Below, piece after piece: positions 1 to 14,100 of a stretch of DNA of 64,000 bases. Each line of letters opens with the position of its first letter. Position 1 is the stretch's first letter. The stretch comes from Gigantopelta aegis. Lineage: Eukaryota; Mollusca; Gastropoda; Neomphalida; Peltospiridae. The position numbers were made by a program, and so were the translations under genes. The stretch lies in assembly GCF_016097555.1 (NCBI RefSeq), contig NC_054704.1, positions 24,110,238 to 24,174,237 of the forward strand, written 5' to 3'. The notes beneath the pieces were generated by a model that saw nothing but the letters and a program-made list of their open reading frames with translations, had not been told where the DNA came from and did not search any database.

Positions 1-832
1 AAACAGTGCCCGAAATTACAAAACAATAATTCAATTATACGATTTATTGTTTACCTTTTCTCTAAAAATTAATAAAACCGGAAGTTGACACTAAATGTTT
101 CTCACGTACAGGAGAACTACAAGTACCCACTGTAGCGCAATCATCTTTCATCTAATTTTAAAAACTGAATTTAACATTTCAAAACTACATTATATGATAA
201 GCCGATTTTTGCAAGTGTTTAGATCTTTATTATAGCCATAACCTAAACCAATAGTGACTACGATTGCTGAACAGAAAGGAGGTCAAAGCGCAAAGGTCGT
301 AATGTAATCACATCAAAGGGTGACAACTGCGTATGATATTCAGCAAATAGTCTTTCAGATTGTTGTATAAAGTTATATAAGGCGTGATGAGGCAGCTATT
401 TCGAGATACAATAAATGGTTTGTATCTGTTTATATTTTTGGCTAAGTGTACTAACGAATGTTAACTATTCTGGGCTGTGTCAATTGGTAAATAACATTAC
501 ATTGATGACTAAATCTCCAGTCCAGGGATTGTAATGTACCTACGATGTGTCAGTGTTGCCAATAAAAGTGCATGTGAAAGGAATTATTTACATTTTGCTA
601 TTGTGTTATGTCAGATCAAATATATATTCCAATTAATTCACATGAAAAAAATAAACATGCTGAATGTAAAACAAATTCATTAAAGTAAACGAAAGTGTTG
701 CCCCATTCAGTATTTAACTGGAAACCGACAGTAACATGTATGTGATCTGAAAAAAAAATCACATACTTTTATTTATTGGATACCCTACCTATTATGTATG
801 ATAGATTGTATTATTTTTGTCTTTTTTTATAG
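1..832 (+). other. Gene 1 intron 1 (partial), 5' edge of window
   Basis: AT-rich sequence with no coding exon that I can support. The first visible exon begins after the AG at 831-832 and needs one base from an upstream exon (phase 1). The missing N-terminus should be only about 15 residues judging from human CWH43, so the start codon exon probably lies upstream of the window. No promoter or repeat was recognised. Confidence 0.5.
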
Positions 833-1145
833 GTTATGTGTTTTGGAGTCTGTTCCAGGCTCTGGCACCGATGATCTGGTTTTACCCACTCAATGAGTTG
901 GAGATCTCAGGCTATGAAGCGTTCGCTGTTCTCTGGTTGACTCCTATCATCTTCGTTATTCCGGGCATCTTTCCTGCTCAAAACAACCGATGGGTTCTTG
1001 GCTTTCTACGTCTGGCCTCTGTAGTGGGTTTAGTGTCATTCCAGGCTCCAGATACACTATCTAGACTAATTGTACTGTCGGTTGGATGTGGAATAGCATC
1101 GTTGTGGATGGCTGTCAGCATCTGTAGCCAAAGTCAAAGAATAAG
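833..1145 (+). CDS. CWH43: CWH43 exon a (first exon in window)
   Basis: Encodes residues 1-104, starting with the two bases completing a glycine codon. Motifs [19 protein letters not shown] and [11 protein letters not shown] align with the N-terminal membrane region of the family (human has SWSLYHDLGPMI and SFQAPN). Two to three membrane segments. Acceptor is T-rich followed by AG at 831-832; donor is AAG|GTAACT. Confidence 0.92.
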
Positions 1146-4100
1146 GTAACTTGATGTATAGCCACCAAGTTTGCAGTTTAACTTGGCTGTATACAGTGTA
1201 AAAAGATCTCATGATCTGCTTTATTATTTGATTATTGGTAATGATATCCATTTTATTAAGTTTGAAATAAATACTCAGTTCATTGACTTAAAAATAATTT
1301 CAATGTAAAATGTAATGAAATTTGTTTTACAAATTATTATCAGACAATTTCACTTAAGTGTCGTTTTCGATACTGGAATGAAGACAGTTTCTTAGGTGTC
1401 ATTAAACAGAACATTCCTTTATTTCCATGTTCTATTATCACAACTTCTTATTTCATAAATCTTATACACATACATGTATTCTATTATTATTGCTTTGATG
1501 TAATTATAGGATATTAAACAAGCTTCCTTTTCATGTCATGCTTACGGTATGTTCCAAGTGACATAATTTTTAATGTACCTAGCAAGATTATTTATTACCC
1601 ATAATCAATTTTAATTTATATCGCACAATTCATTTGGTTGATGTTCCTGTAAGGTACTGCGACAATCGATGACATCATGTCCCACTTGACATTCTAGTGG
1701 GACGTATCACTTTGATATAAACCAAGATGTTTTTAACCATGTGAGTAATGATATATATTTGTGTTTTTCCTAGATCTCAGTTCTACTGGAGTTTGATACT
1801 TGGACTGTTCTTGTTCCTCTCGAGTCGTATTTGGTTCACATCATTTGTTCCGGCTTGGTGGAGTAGTCAGTCTAACACAGTTATTATTACACTGGCTGTT
1901 ATTGCAGCCATTGACCAGATCATTTCAGGTATATACATGTACATGAATAACAATATTAAGAGTTCATTTCCAAAATGTAATATACACCAATTTCCTGAAT
2001 TTGAAGTTAGCAGTGGAAGTATTTTGATGGTAGTACAACTCATCAATAGAACAATAAAGTTTTCATCAAAAAAGCCATCTATGCCCATTGAACATAATGT
2101 TTAAAACTTATAGGATATTAACAAAATTCCATTTCATATCACGATTATGTACTAAGTGAACTAATTTTCAGTTGTCACGAGCTTTAAGCAAGTGACAATG
2201 AAAATTATTTCACAAGGGACATAAACATGGTGCAAAATGGTAGCAACTTTAATATCCTATTTATTACCCATAATCTATCTTAATTTCTATCACTCAACTC
2301 GTTTGGTTGACATTACTGTAAGTTTGAAGTGCGCCAATCGATGACGTCACAAAGTGTTATGTCCCATTTGGCGTTCTAATGGGACGTATCACTTTGATAT
2401 GTACCAAGATATTTTTAACCATATGGGTAATAATGTGCTTTATGTGATATATGCTCTTTCATGCAGCAGCAAAAGCATGTTTTTCTTAAAGTGATGTAAA
2501 TGGATATATAGCATTTTGTAAATGAACGTTTCATGTAGTTTTTCATGTTTGTAATTTGTCTCTCACATTCACCTGAAATTTAAAAATGATGCAAGTGGTT
2601 GTTCAGTTTATCCTCCTGGTGTAGATAGACCAACAAGAACACTCTCCACCACTCATGAAGACTCAGACTGAAGTCTGTGATCAAACACTCTCCACCACAC
2701 ATGAAGACTCAGACTGAAGTCTGTGATCAAACACTCTCCACCACTCATGAAGACTCAGACTGAAGTCTGTGATCAAACACTCTCCACCACACATGAAGAC
2801 TCAGACTGAAGTCTGTGATCAAAGACTCCACCACCACTCATGAAGACTCAGACTGAAGTCTGTGATCAAACACTCTCCACCACTCATGAAGACTCAGACT
2901 GAAGTCTGTGATCAAACACTCTCGTTCCTATTACTCCTTGAGAGTCTTAATGTAGTAGTTTTATTAATGTTTGCTCCATCAGTAGTAAAATAACCATATT
3001 GCAGGTCTCCAAATAGCGGCCTACAAAAAGTGAAAAGCAGTCCATTTTTAGACCTAGCAGGGTGAAATAAATTACCTACTAAATCCAAACAAAAATAGCA
3101 GGTTATTTTTCAAGAGACATATATACATACAAAATTACAAGCTCAATAGCAGGTGAGATAATTGTACCTGTACGATTACAGGTATCTCACCCACTACTGA
3201 GCTTGTAATTCTGTTATATTTTAATTCCATGATGCTCTAACATACATCTCAAATTTACTAATTTTTTTACACAGTATTCCAAACTCTTCCCTCGCCCTGT
3301 GTTTTATTTCCAGCAGGCCATATTGTTTTTCTTACCGGTACATTTTTTTTTTACCTATTATTTAAAAAAATAACACTAGGCCATCTTTTACTTCCTGTTT
3401 CAAGGCATGTATTGAGTAAATCTTCCTAGGTTATATAAAAAAAATAATTATTTTTGTGTTATTACACAAGTTATTTAGAAGAATCATCATATTAATGTTA
3501 TTTTTTATAGGTTATTTAGAAGAATCATTGTTTTTGTGTTAATACATGTACACTTGACAGGTGATGACACTGTTAAAGAAAGTGATACCCCAGTCTCACG
3601 TGCGGACCGACCATACTGGTTGCCTGCGTCACTCGGGTTTGGCAGTCTCCTCTTCCTGTCGTATTGGTGTTTTGGAGAAGTCTCTCTCATCACGAGATGG
3701 GTTGTTCGGGGGTATCCTGATAACGGACCTCTACCTTATCCTTGGGGGTAAGCAGATCTATTTCTGATGACCATATTATGATTTCTGGCATATGTGCCAA
3801 TTCATATTTTTAATAAAGTTTTTAAAGCATACCTTATGGACCGTTGCCCTCTCTTATGGGATGATATATTTTTATTTACATTGTATATTTAAGAGTATCA
3901 ACTTTTATGTTTTCACAGGTTTTTTTAGCTTCATGTAGATGTTTGTTTTATTTTTTTTATTTTATGTGCATCCTTTTTTTTTTTTTTTTTATCTAATTTT
4001 CACAGCCAGTGTTTTTACTTTCATTCATTTATTGAACAGTTTTTTTAAGAATAAATATTTTTATGATATAGTTTAAAATCAAATTACATAATTGTGATAT

Positions 4101-7100
4101 TTGTGTTTACCACAGCTTCATACACTGTATCATCATTCATATACAATGTATTAATTTATATACATTTGTTTGACACCATATAGCCATGTTTTCTTTGTGC
4201 TAGTCTGTCATTTAACATTTATTTGTTCACTTATCCAATTTTCATATTTCATGTATGTGGATATTTCTTTTACTTGACTGCAATCATTGTAAAGCTTTTG
4301 TATCTCAACAAATAGGCTGTTACTTCTAAAGTAGTTTAATAACTAAATATTGCCACGGTTTAATTACACATTCTGTAATAACACATCTCCTGTTGACTTC
4401 TCCTCAGGGCTTTGGTATTGGTGGCTCTTGGGTTTGGTGTGTACATGTCACAGTGTAGAACTATGTCTACCAGTTACATATGGTGGTTTGTTGGCCTGGT
4501 GTCCTTCGGAATTCTCTATTACCTCCCCACCTGGCAGGGTTTTACAGGTGAGTGCTTTAATTGGTTACAGATCAGGTTGGACTTTCATGGCCAGTGTTTC
4601 TGCCAGAAAGAAATTTTTGGGTACGGCACTATGGAATTGAATGCAACCACAGTATGGGGAGCCTCTCCCAGAAAGAAAATGGGTTAAGTTTAGGGTTAGG
4701 GTCAAGAAAATGTTCAGTAATGATAAGAGTAATTAATTTTATCAAAAGGTTAACTTTAAAAAAAATCTTCAGCATTTTTTGGGTATGGCGCCATACCTGT
4801 TTTACCCTCTGGCAGAAAGCCTGATGGCAATTTACTTACTTTTCCCCAAGTTATGATCCGTGAACTTGGGACATATGACAATATTTGGGGCTCAGTAGGG
4901 GACATGTATTGCTTTAGCAGTACTCTCAGAATGGCCGATAATTAATTAATCAATGATTCAATGTGCTCCAGTGGTGGTGTTAAAACAAAACATAGCTTGT
5001 TTTTGCTTGCTTTTCGCTGTAACACATGACTGACTACTATATGGAATCGTACCTTGGTAATCTGTATTATATTAATATTATTTGAAATTTACAGACCACT
5101 AACAAAACCTAGAAAATTACTTTAAAATTTGTGGTTATTTTTATGCTCTATATTCCATGTTTTGCTTGTGTTTTTCTATTCTATTCTATTCTATTCTATG
5201 CAATTCTATTAAACAAATTGATTTGTTTTGCTTAGTTTGTATTCATGAGCTTCTTGAAATATTCTAGGACTGTTTAACATCTAAACACCATGTGAAATAC
5301 TGGTTTATGTACAACTTGTAATTTTATATATTTGGAGCAACTTGTAACTTGTACATGGAATGCTGAATATGATGTAAAATGCATTTTCAGTTTCTGCAAT
5401 ATCACATGCTATATGTGATGGAAATTGTAGCCTTCTCTTTCTTTCTTTAACTTATTTTTGTGCTTATATCCAATTACGGTTCAAGCACACTGTCCTGGGC
5501 ACACACCTCAGTTATCTGGGCTTTCTGTCCAGGACAGATGGTTACGTGTTAATTGTTAGTGGTTACTGAGAGAGAAGAGGGTGTAGTGGTCTTACACCTA
5601 CCCATTGGTTCGTTAAAACTTGCTTTGGGTGGGAGCCTGTACCGGGCAGAGAACTCAGTACCTACCAGCCATATGTCTGATGGCTTAACCACGACACCAC
5701 CGAGGCTGGTTGTAGCCTTCTATTTTAAATGACAAATAAGGGACAAAACTCTGCAGTCTCACAACTTGTTTTTATGCAAGAAAAGCATTTCCTGTAGCTA
5801 TTTGATGACATATCTGTGTTGAATATAAAATGATTGCATTATATTTATAGCATAGTGATTATACAGTACTTGGGTTATTTTCAAACATACATTTTGTAAA
5901 ATCTAAATTAGTTTTTTCTTCAATTCAGGAGGTCTTGTCCTGGCTGTGTACACGATGTCTGTCTGGCCGTGGATGTATGACAAGATATCCCAGTGTCCTC
6001 CCGCCTGTCTGACCCTGTCCCTACTCATCTTTATCATCGAGATTCTCTTCTTCGTGTGGACTGTGGCCTTCAACTTTGTTCCTGGTGGGGTGTACACCCG
6101 CGAACACACCGATTGGCTGATAGCTGCCGTGATGCTCCTTATTCTGATTGGTCTCAAATCAGGTTGGTGATCATGCATTGTTTTTTTGTTTTTTTCCTTT
6201 ACTAATAAAAGGTAAGTTAGTTTTTGTTGATGTGAATCAGTTGTTTTTCACTGATATTGCAGTTACTAACTGCTCCTAACTCTGTTTCTTAGTTCTCTTG
6301 GTGATAATATTTTGCCAATTTATTTCATTATTTAAAATGATTTTAATGTATTAACATGCTGTGCATATTTTATTTTTGTAGTAACTATGAATAATTTGTT
6401 TTAGGTGGAAAGAATGAGGAAAGCAGGGCAGCTTTTCCAACAGTTGATAAAGTTAAACTTCCATTGACCTCTCAGAGGATATGTAAGTTGTTTGTGATAT
6501 CTTGTTGATAAAGTTAAACTTCCATCGACCTCTCAGAGGATATGTAAGTTGTTTGTCATATCTTGTTGATAAAGTTAAACTTCCATCGACCTCTCAGAGG
6601 ATCTGGATAAATGTTTTCTTTCGTTACAGTTTGTAGTTTGAATGATATAAAGTTGTGAAAGTGACATTTCTTTTTTTCGATATCCCTTGATATTTATGTG
6701 GCAAATTTTCCTTTTCATCAGTTAAAAGTTTATTTTGTTCAATGACACCACTAGAGCACATTGATATATTTAACATCAGATATTGGATGTCAAACATTTG
6801 GTAATTTTTGCAGGAAGACTTTTTCATTGCCAGCAAGGGATCTTTTATATACACTTTCCACACAGGCAGAACAGCACATACCACAGCCTTTCAATTACCA
6901 GTCATAAGGCACTGTTTGGGACAGGAAAAAATCCCAATCGAAGACTGGGGCCACTGAGGTGGTTCAATCCTACATCGCAAGCAACTCGGACAAGCGCTCT
7001 TCTCACTGGGCTATATCCTGTTCCTTTTGATCAGAGGTTTTACAATGTTATATATCTACTGGCTCCAGTCTTATAAAACTTTATTATGTAGACATCAAGT

Positions 7101-7786
7101 CTCTAATGACATAGCAGCATTCACTTTCAAATCAACGTGCTAAGTTGAGCTTGTGTCTAGATTGTGAAACCTAATTTCAGTTATTACACAATATCTATTT
7201 GCCATTGAATATTGAACACATTGCAGTATCATGATTGCTCTATATTTGATAGGTCTGTAATACTTTGTTTTAGGTCTTGTTTTCTTCATTGTTGTTGGTT
7301 TGTTGGGATTTGTGTCACGATATGATCCTCATCGATATGAACATCCAGCAAAGGTCAGTGCTTTGATGTTAGGCTTATGGTGAGGCATATTGAAAAAAAA
7401 AAGCCACCGGTAGTTGGAATGTCGATCGACCCACCGACCCCCCATTGGCTACGGGCCTGTTGAGAACACTTAGATCTCACTGCACAGTTCACTTGTCCAC
7501 CATTGTTCTGCTGCACATTTACTCACTTGGGACAGATTTTAAATGATTTGTATTATTATAATCTATATACTCCGGTTGGAATTTGCCTTGGATGTTAATT
7601 AAATTGTATCTGGTTTTTAACACAACATGTGCAGTAAAGCAAGTTGTCTGTATGAATGAGCGGTGTAGGGTAGTGAGACCTTACTGTGTACACATGGGTA
7701 AAATACAATTTTTCAGTAATTTAGGAATTTGAATATTATTTCTGAATATTAACAAAAACAATTTTCTGGCTTTGGAAGAGACTGGT

Positions 7787-7821
<35 letters not shown>

Positions 7822-10800
7822 GTGTGTGTGTGTGTGTATGGTCCATTTTAAATTGTTAATTGTCTTTTAAACACATAGAACTCTGTAAAAAAATAAACCT
7901 TGAAAAAGCTGATTTGTTTTAGGAGGAACCACGTATATTTTCTGCCGCCATCTGGACGTACCATTTTGGATATGATAACAAGGGTTGGCCCAGTCTGGAG
8001 AGATCAGCTGCTGTGCTCAAGGACACAGGTATGTAGGATTTTAAAAAACAAAATAACCGTAAATAAAATGTGTTGAGTGCGTCGTTAAATAAAACATTTC
8101 TTTCCTTCCTTATTTAAAAAACAAATTTGTTCAATGAAACCACTAGAGCACATTGATTTATTAATTATTGGCTATTGGATGTTTAACATTTGGTCATTTT
8201 GAATTATAGTCTTAGAGAAGAAATTTTTTTTTCCATTAAGAGCAAGGGATCTTTTATATGCACCACCCCATGGCCATGGCCTTTGATATACATCCAGTCG
8301 TGGTGCACTGGCTGGAATGAGAAATAGCCCAATAGACCCTCAAAAAACTACTAGTATTTCAAAAACGCAAAAGACTTTAGATCATTTTATTCTGTTGTTG
8401 TTGGTGTTATCATTTTGTCATGCTGTAATCAGTGTAGGCCCATTTCATTAGTGATGTGAGGCGCATGTTTAGATGAGTTAAATGAATATGATATGATAGA
8501 ATACAGTCGTACCAAGTGCCCACCCTCCTAAACATGCCACTGTTAATGTCATATTGGTGGTGTAAACATAATTTAGTACTCGTAAAATATTGTAATAATG
8601 GAATAAACACTGAACAAGGTTTTAAAATTATTATTTATATGTAATAGATGCATTTACATATACATTTCACATATATTTGTCAAAAGTGAATTCAATACAG
8701 AATAAAACACACAAATTAAACACCTGTTAAAATGTCAGTTTCACTGTCTGATTAATTGGCCAGTCACTTGAAATGTCATCGGATGGTAGATTGGTTGCTC
8801 TGAAGCTGTTAAATTCAGAAATGGACTCCTGTACAAAAATTATCACCCAGATAGCTTTATTTACATTATTGTCATAGTAGTTAGCCATTTCTGTTTCTTT
8901 GTTGTTTTCACTGACATCTGTTTCCACAGTTTCTGGTGCTGAGTTCTGGTTGGTGTTCAATAAGTGCTTTAAAAAGAGTACATCATCTTCTGATCCGTCC
9001 ATTGCATTTGAAATCCCAGCCTTCAAAAAGCTGTATGTAACCATCACACTTGTGATCTGGTCCCACGCGTCCTTCACCCACTGGATGACAGTGGGGAGGG
9101 GTGCTCTGCATCTGCTGCCAGTTTTGGTGTAGCACTGGTCACCAATCACCATCCACTTGTTCCAAGCATTTCTTATATCAGACTTGAAAGGCTTGTTCAA
9201 GCTAACATCCAGAGGTTGCACTACTGACGTACATCCACCTTGAATGACCAACTGTCGAAAATGCATCTCTTTTAACATTGTTTTCACTGACTCGGTCAGA
9301 TGAGCATGGAACATGTCCTGGACAAGAAGTAACAAGACCAATCAGGCCTCGTCATCCACACATCTTCCAACCACAGGAGAATGAATGACTCATTCATCCA
9401 CCCTTTCTCCTTTACAGCAATTACAACACATCAGGAAGTTATCTTTTGGCATTGTTTTTCTTTTGAAAATTACCATCGGCTTGAGTTTGGTCCCATCAGC
9501 CATACATACAAAGACCACTGTGAAGTGGAGTTTCTCGGCACTGCATATCTTTACCTGCATCATATGTGTCCCCTTTCTATGTATTCTGTTACCTGGCATA
9601 TCAATGTTCATGGGTATCTTATCCATGTTCCCGATATGTCTCAAGTCAAACTGAAATAGTTTCCTTTCTTTTATTATAAATTGGTGAAACAATTCGACTT
9701 TGGTATCGACTTAAGCTGGTAGCTTCTGAGCAATATGTGTTCTCTGGCGAAGTACTAAGTTGTTTCTCTCCATATATCTGGAACACCATTTTGTGGATGC
9801 CTTGAATGTTAGGGGGAATTTTAGGTCAGTTTTAATCTTGCAGATGTACATGGCTTGCTGTTATATCTAAGGTATGGCAGGTTTGGTGATATGGAATTTC
9901 GTCTAGCCTTCTTCGTCTTCGGCATTTCAGTAATTGAATTTTTGACTTTTCTCCAATTCCATACTCGTTTTTCAGTTATGTCAAACTCTCGAGCTGCACA
10001 GCTTTTGTTCATTTCGTCAATCTCAATTACCATTCCTTCATGTCTGAGGTGCATGATCGTGCTTCCGTGTCTTAGGAGCATTTTTTATCATCCACCTAAA
10101 AATATTACAAATTGCTATAGATACGAACACTGGTCTTTATTGAAGATGGCAGACAACACGAGATAAATAACAAGTTTAGTATTAAACAGGAAATAAAACA
10201 AAGAAATTATTATCATTATTCATCATCTGGCTAACACATTAAACAATAGAAGACAACATAATATTGCATGGTGTGGTGGTTGATCATCACTTCATTTACA
10301 TGTAGTACTTAACCTTAGTTTGACAACCAATACCCTATGTATTTTTCATGCTGGGTTGTCATTAAACATTCATTTATTCAAGTTACTATCTAAGCTTTAA
10401 AGCAAGGCGTAAACAATCGGTGGTATTAGAAGTTGAACTTGAGGCCACACGTTTACGATCAGGATTTCATGTTACTATTTGCTGACTTCATCTACTAGCA
10501 AAGTGTCCTTTTGTGGGAAGTAGGCCCTATTTGTAGTCCTCAAAACTCAAAACATGGTAATATACGGTAACACTTTTCATTCTCATGAGTATATATTTTT
10601 GGTATTATTTTAACTTAAGTATTTATATTAACTGTCTGTTACAGACTATCTGTCCAAGACATGGGCTTAATGGTTAGTTGTTAGTGAGAGAGAGAGAGAG
10701 CCAACATTAACATCCACAAATGGTCACATACAACATCCTTCACACTACTCATCAGTGATGGAATATAATTTTTACTTTTAAGTTGATTTATTATTTTTGT

Positions 10801-11057
10801 ATTAAATTTGTGGATACAGATACAATATCTTTTCCTGCAAAGTATATTGAATTGTTTTGTTTTTTAATCCTCATTTACGAGTAGAAATGTTTTCCTTATT
10901 TTTTCAGAAGCTGATGTAATTACCTTACTAGAGAGTGATGCATCAAAGCCTTTCCTTGGTAATAACGACCTTGGCATGTGGTTGGGTGAAAAACTGGGAA
11001 TGTATGTAGACTTTGGACCGGCTACAAAAGACCACACATGGGGGTATTATACTTTAG

Positions 11058-11108
<51 letters not shown>

Positions 11109-14100
11109 GTGTATATCTTGTAATGTGTATGTCCTACATCTGTTTATTATTAAACTATTTAAATTAATGTGAAAAACGTTAGAGACAAAGTGTAAAACCC
11201 ACTTTTACAAATAAGGTGGGTGCTTTTCCATGTAACAAAATCATCGATAGTATTTATGTATATTTTAATGTTATTGCACAATAATTATTGATTTTGGACA
11301 GATTTCCATAAAAGACAAATCATGATTGATAAATCAAACGCATCTTATTCTGGGAAAGAACAATATAGTTTGTTACTTTTTGCTTTAAAAATTGAATTTT
11401 TGAAAGCTATCAAAAGGATACTATTTTTTAAAAAACATTACAATTTGTTTTTCCCATTTTTTAAATTTCAAATAAATTTCATCATGAAAACTGTTTAATT
11501 TGTTTCTGTGTTCTGATTTCAGAAATCTTATCCTGTCAAAGTATCCATTTGTGAAATCAAAACATCACTTACTTCCATCTCCACATGGTGAGTTGCATTA
11601 TACATTTATTGTCTTTATAGTTGAAGAACCTCCTTAGGGGAGACAATTCTAGAACTTCACAGACTTATAAATCTAATAATCATGTGTTTAAACCAAAATA
11701 CATTTTTGGAAATTAATTAAATGCATTAAAGCTATAATTTGAAGTATATTTTTAATATTAAGAATTTAAAATACAGGGGTATATTACATAGACATATCCG
11801 GCTTAAATGTCTTTCTCTGGCTTGTCATTCTTTGATTCACAGTATATGCATTCTGTGTCTCATAAAAATACATTGTTAGCCATTATATAACTAAGAGGGT
11901 GGGATGCTTTCTGCTTAGTTCAACAATGTTTTAAAAAAACAGCAACAATACTTTTTATGTTGTATCAACTCAATTGACAATATCTATTGATAGCAAAAAC
12001 ATACACATTTATTAAAACAGTAATTGTTCTTGTAGTTTGTATTAGTAAATTATAGGTTTAATATAACAACAACAGATACAGTGTAAGATTGAAAAGTAAA
12101 AATTAAATTAAAAACAGTGCCTTGACAGTTTTACTTGCCAATTTGTGAACTACAATTCTTCTGGTGAGTTATCTCCCATGGTGGAATTTTTATCCAAAAA
12201 CAAGAATATTGTTTCCATCGCTTATCAGTCAAAGGATTGTTTTCTTGGTTACATTTAAAAGAAACAAAAAAGTCACATGAAGATATATTTTTTTATCTGA
12301 CCAGTTTTATAAAGTTTTACATTTGTGATATATAATAAAAGTAAAGTAAAGTTTGTTTTTATTTAATGACGCCACTAGAGCACATTAATTTTTTTATCAT
12401 ATCATCGGCTATTGGACGTCAATGATATATAATATGACACAAAAAACGAAAAAACAAAAAACAATTGTTGGAATTGGTGATGTTCATCTCCCTGTCTGTC
12501 CGTTCTTCTGTCTCACATATAGTTTTCTGGATGCTTTTTTTTACAATTAATGCCTATAGAGATTGACCTAAGATTTTATGTATAGCTTTATCATGTACTG
12601 TTACAGATCACGTTTGACTTTCATGGCGATTTGGGAGATATGAAAAAAAAAATTCCAGACTTTTTTTTGTAATGTCTCATGATATTGAGCTGAAATTTTG
12701 TGTGTATTTTTATCAGATCAAGTTTGACCTTGAGGGTGATTTACCCATTTTTTGACAGTTATGGCCCTTGAATTTAGGCGATATGAAAATGCATTTTCTG
12801 GACTTTTTTTCGGCAACGCCTCAAAATATTGAGCAGGAATTTTGTGTGTAGCTTTGTCATGTTCTGTTAAAAGCAAGTTGACTTTCATGGTGATTTACCC
12901 ATTTCTGACAGAGGGCCTTGAACTTAGGCGATACAAAAATGTGTTTTCCAGACTTTTTGTTTGGCATTGCCTCATAATATTGAGCAGGAATTTTGTGTGT
13001 AGCTTTGTCATGTTCTGTTACAGATAAAGTTTGACGTTGATGGCAATTTACCCATTTTTCACAGAGTTATGGCCATTAAACTTAGAAAATAGGAAAATGT
13101 ATTGGGACTGGTAGAGGATATGTATTGCTTTAGCAGTACCCGGTACTCTCAAAATGCTTGTGTACTCACTTAACACTTAAAAATGTATTTTAAAAAAGGT
13201 CTTCAAGTCTCATGCTTATAAAAATGTCTTAAAATCTTGCCCATATCATGTAGTTTAAAGTGTGGAGAATTTTTAAAAATGTTAAGTCTAGATTTTAAAG
13301 TTTTATAAACATGGGTCCTGAGCCCATGCTTATAACATCATTTTTTAGAGACTAGACTAATCTTTGACGACACAATTGCATTGCATGCACTTTGGCATGC
13401 TCTGTTAGAGTCTCGGATTTTATAAGCATAGGTCCTATTAGTCAACAGTTTACTTTCCTTTTAGTTTGGTGTTGTTGTTTCTTTACCATGTTCAGTCTAG
13501 TGATCTAGACTGGGTGAGAAATTACTTTATCTTTGTATAAATATACTGTTTCAGGGGAACTAGCACCTGCAGTAACAGCCACTGTTAACATATCTGGTAA
13601 CCTGGTGGACTTCGTGGTCACTCACATGGGTAACGACCGTGATGTGTTAGACAGAAAATTACAAGCTGAATACCTGGCAGAGGAACTCAGAAACAGGTAC
13701 TAGAGTGTGACAGAATGTACTGCATTTGACTAGATAATATACATACACATTTCTAGTCTTCTTGACAAGTAAGACTACAGGATGAACACTTGATGGTGTG
13801 TATAGAGTGATTCAAATAGTTCAATGGTTGACTGCAGTAACTTAATTTAATAATGGCAAATTCTTATGGGTCATTATAAAATGAAAACAAATGTTGATAA
13901 ATACCTATTTATGACTTAAACTTTTAGGAGGTGGTAGGTGTGTGCTGAAATTTTGAAAATTGTGATCAGCTACTTATTATACAACTTACTTTCATTTTTT
14001 ATTAGTAAAGGAACATAAATAATATTTTAAATTAATATGCATTAATTCCAATTCTAGTTTTACTTACATGTAGATGGGTATCTGCTTGTATTTGTATCAT

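Noticed and set aside
6783..7076. 97-codon open frame
   Set aside because: It is the antisense of a decayed SINE in a CWH43 intron.
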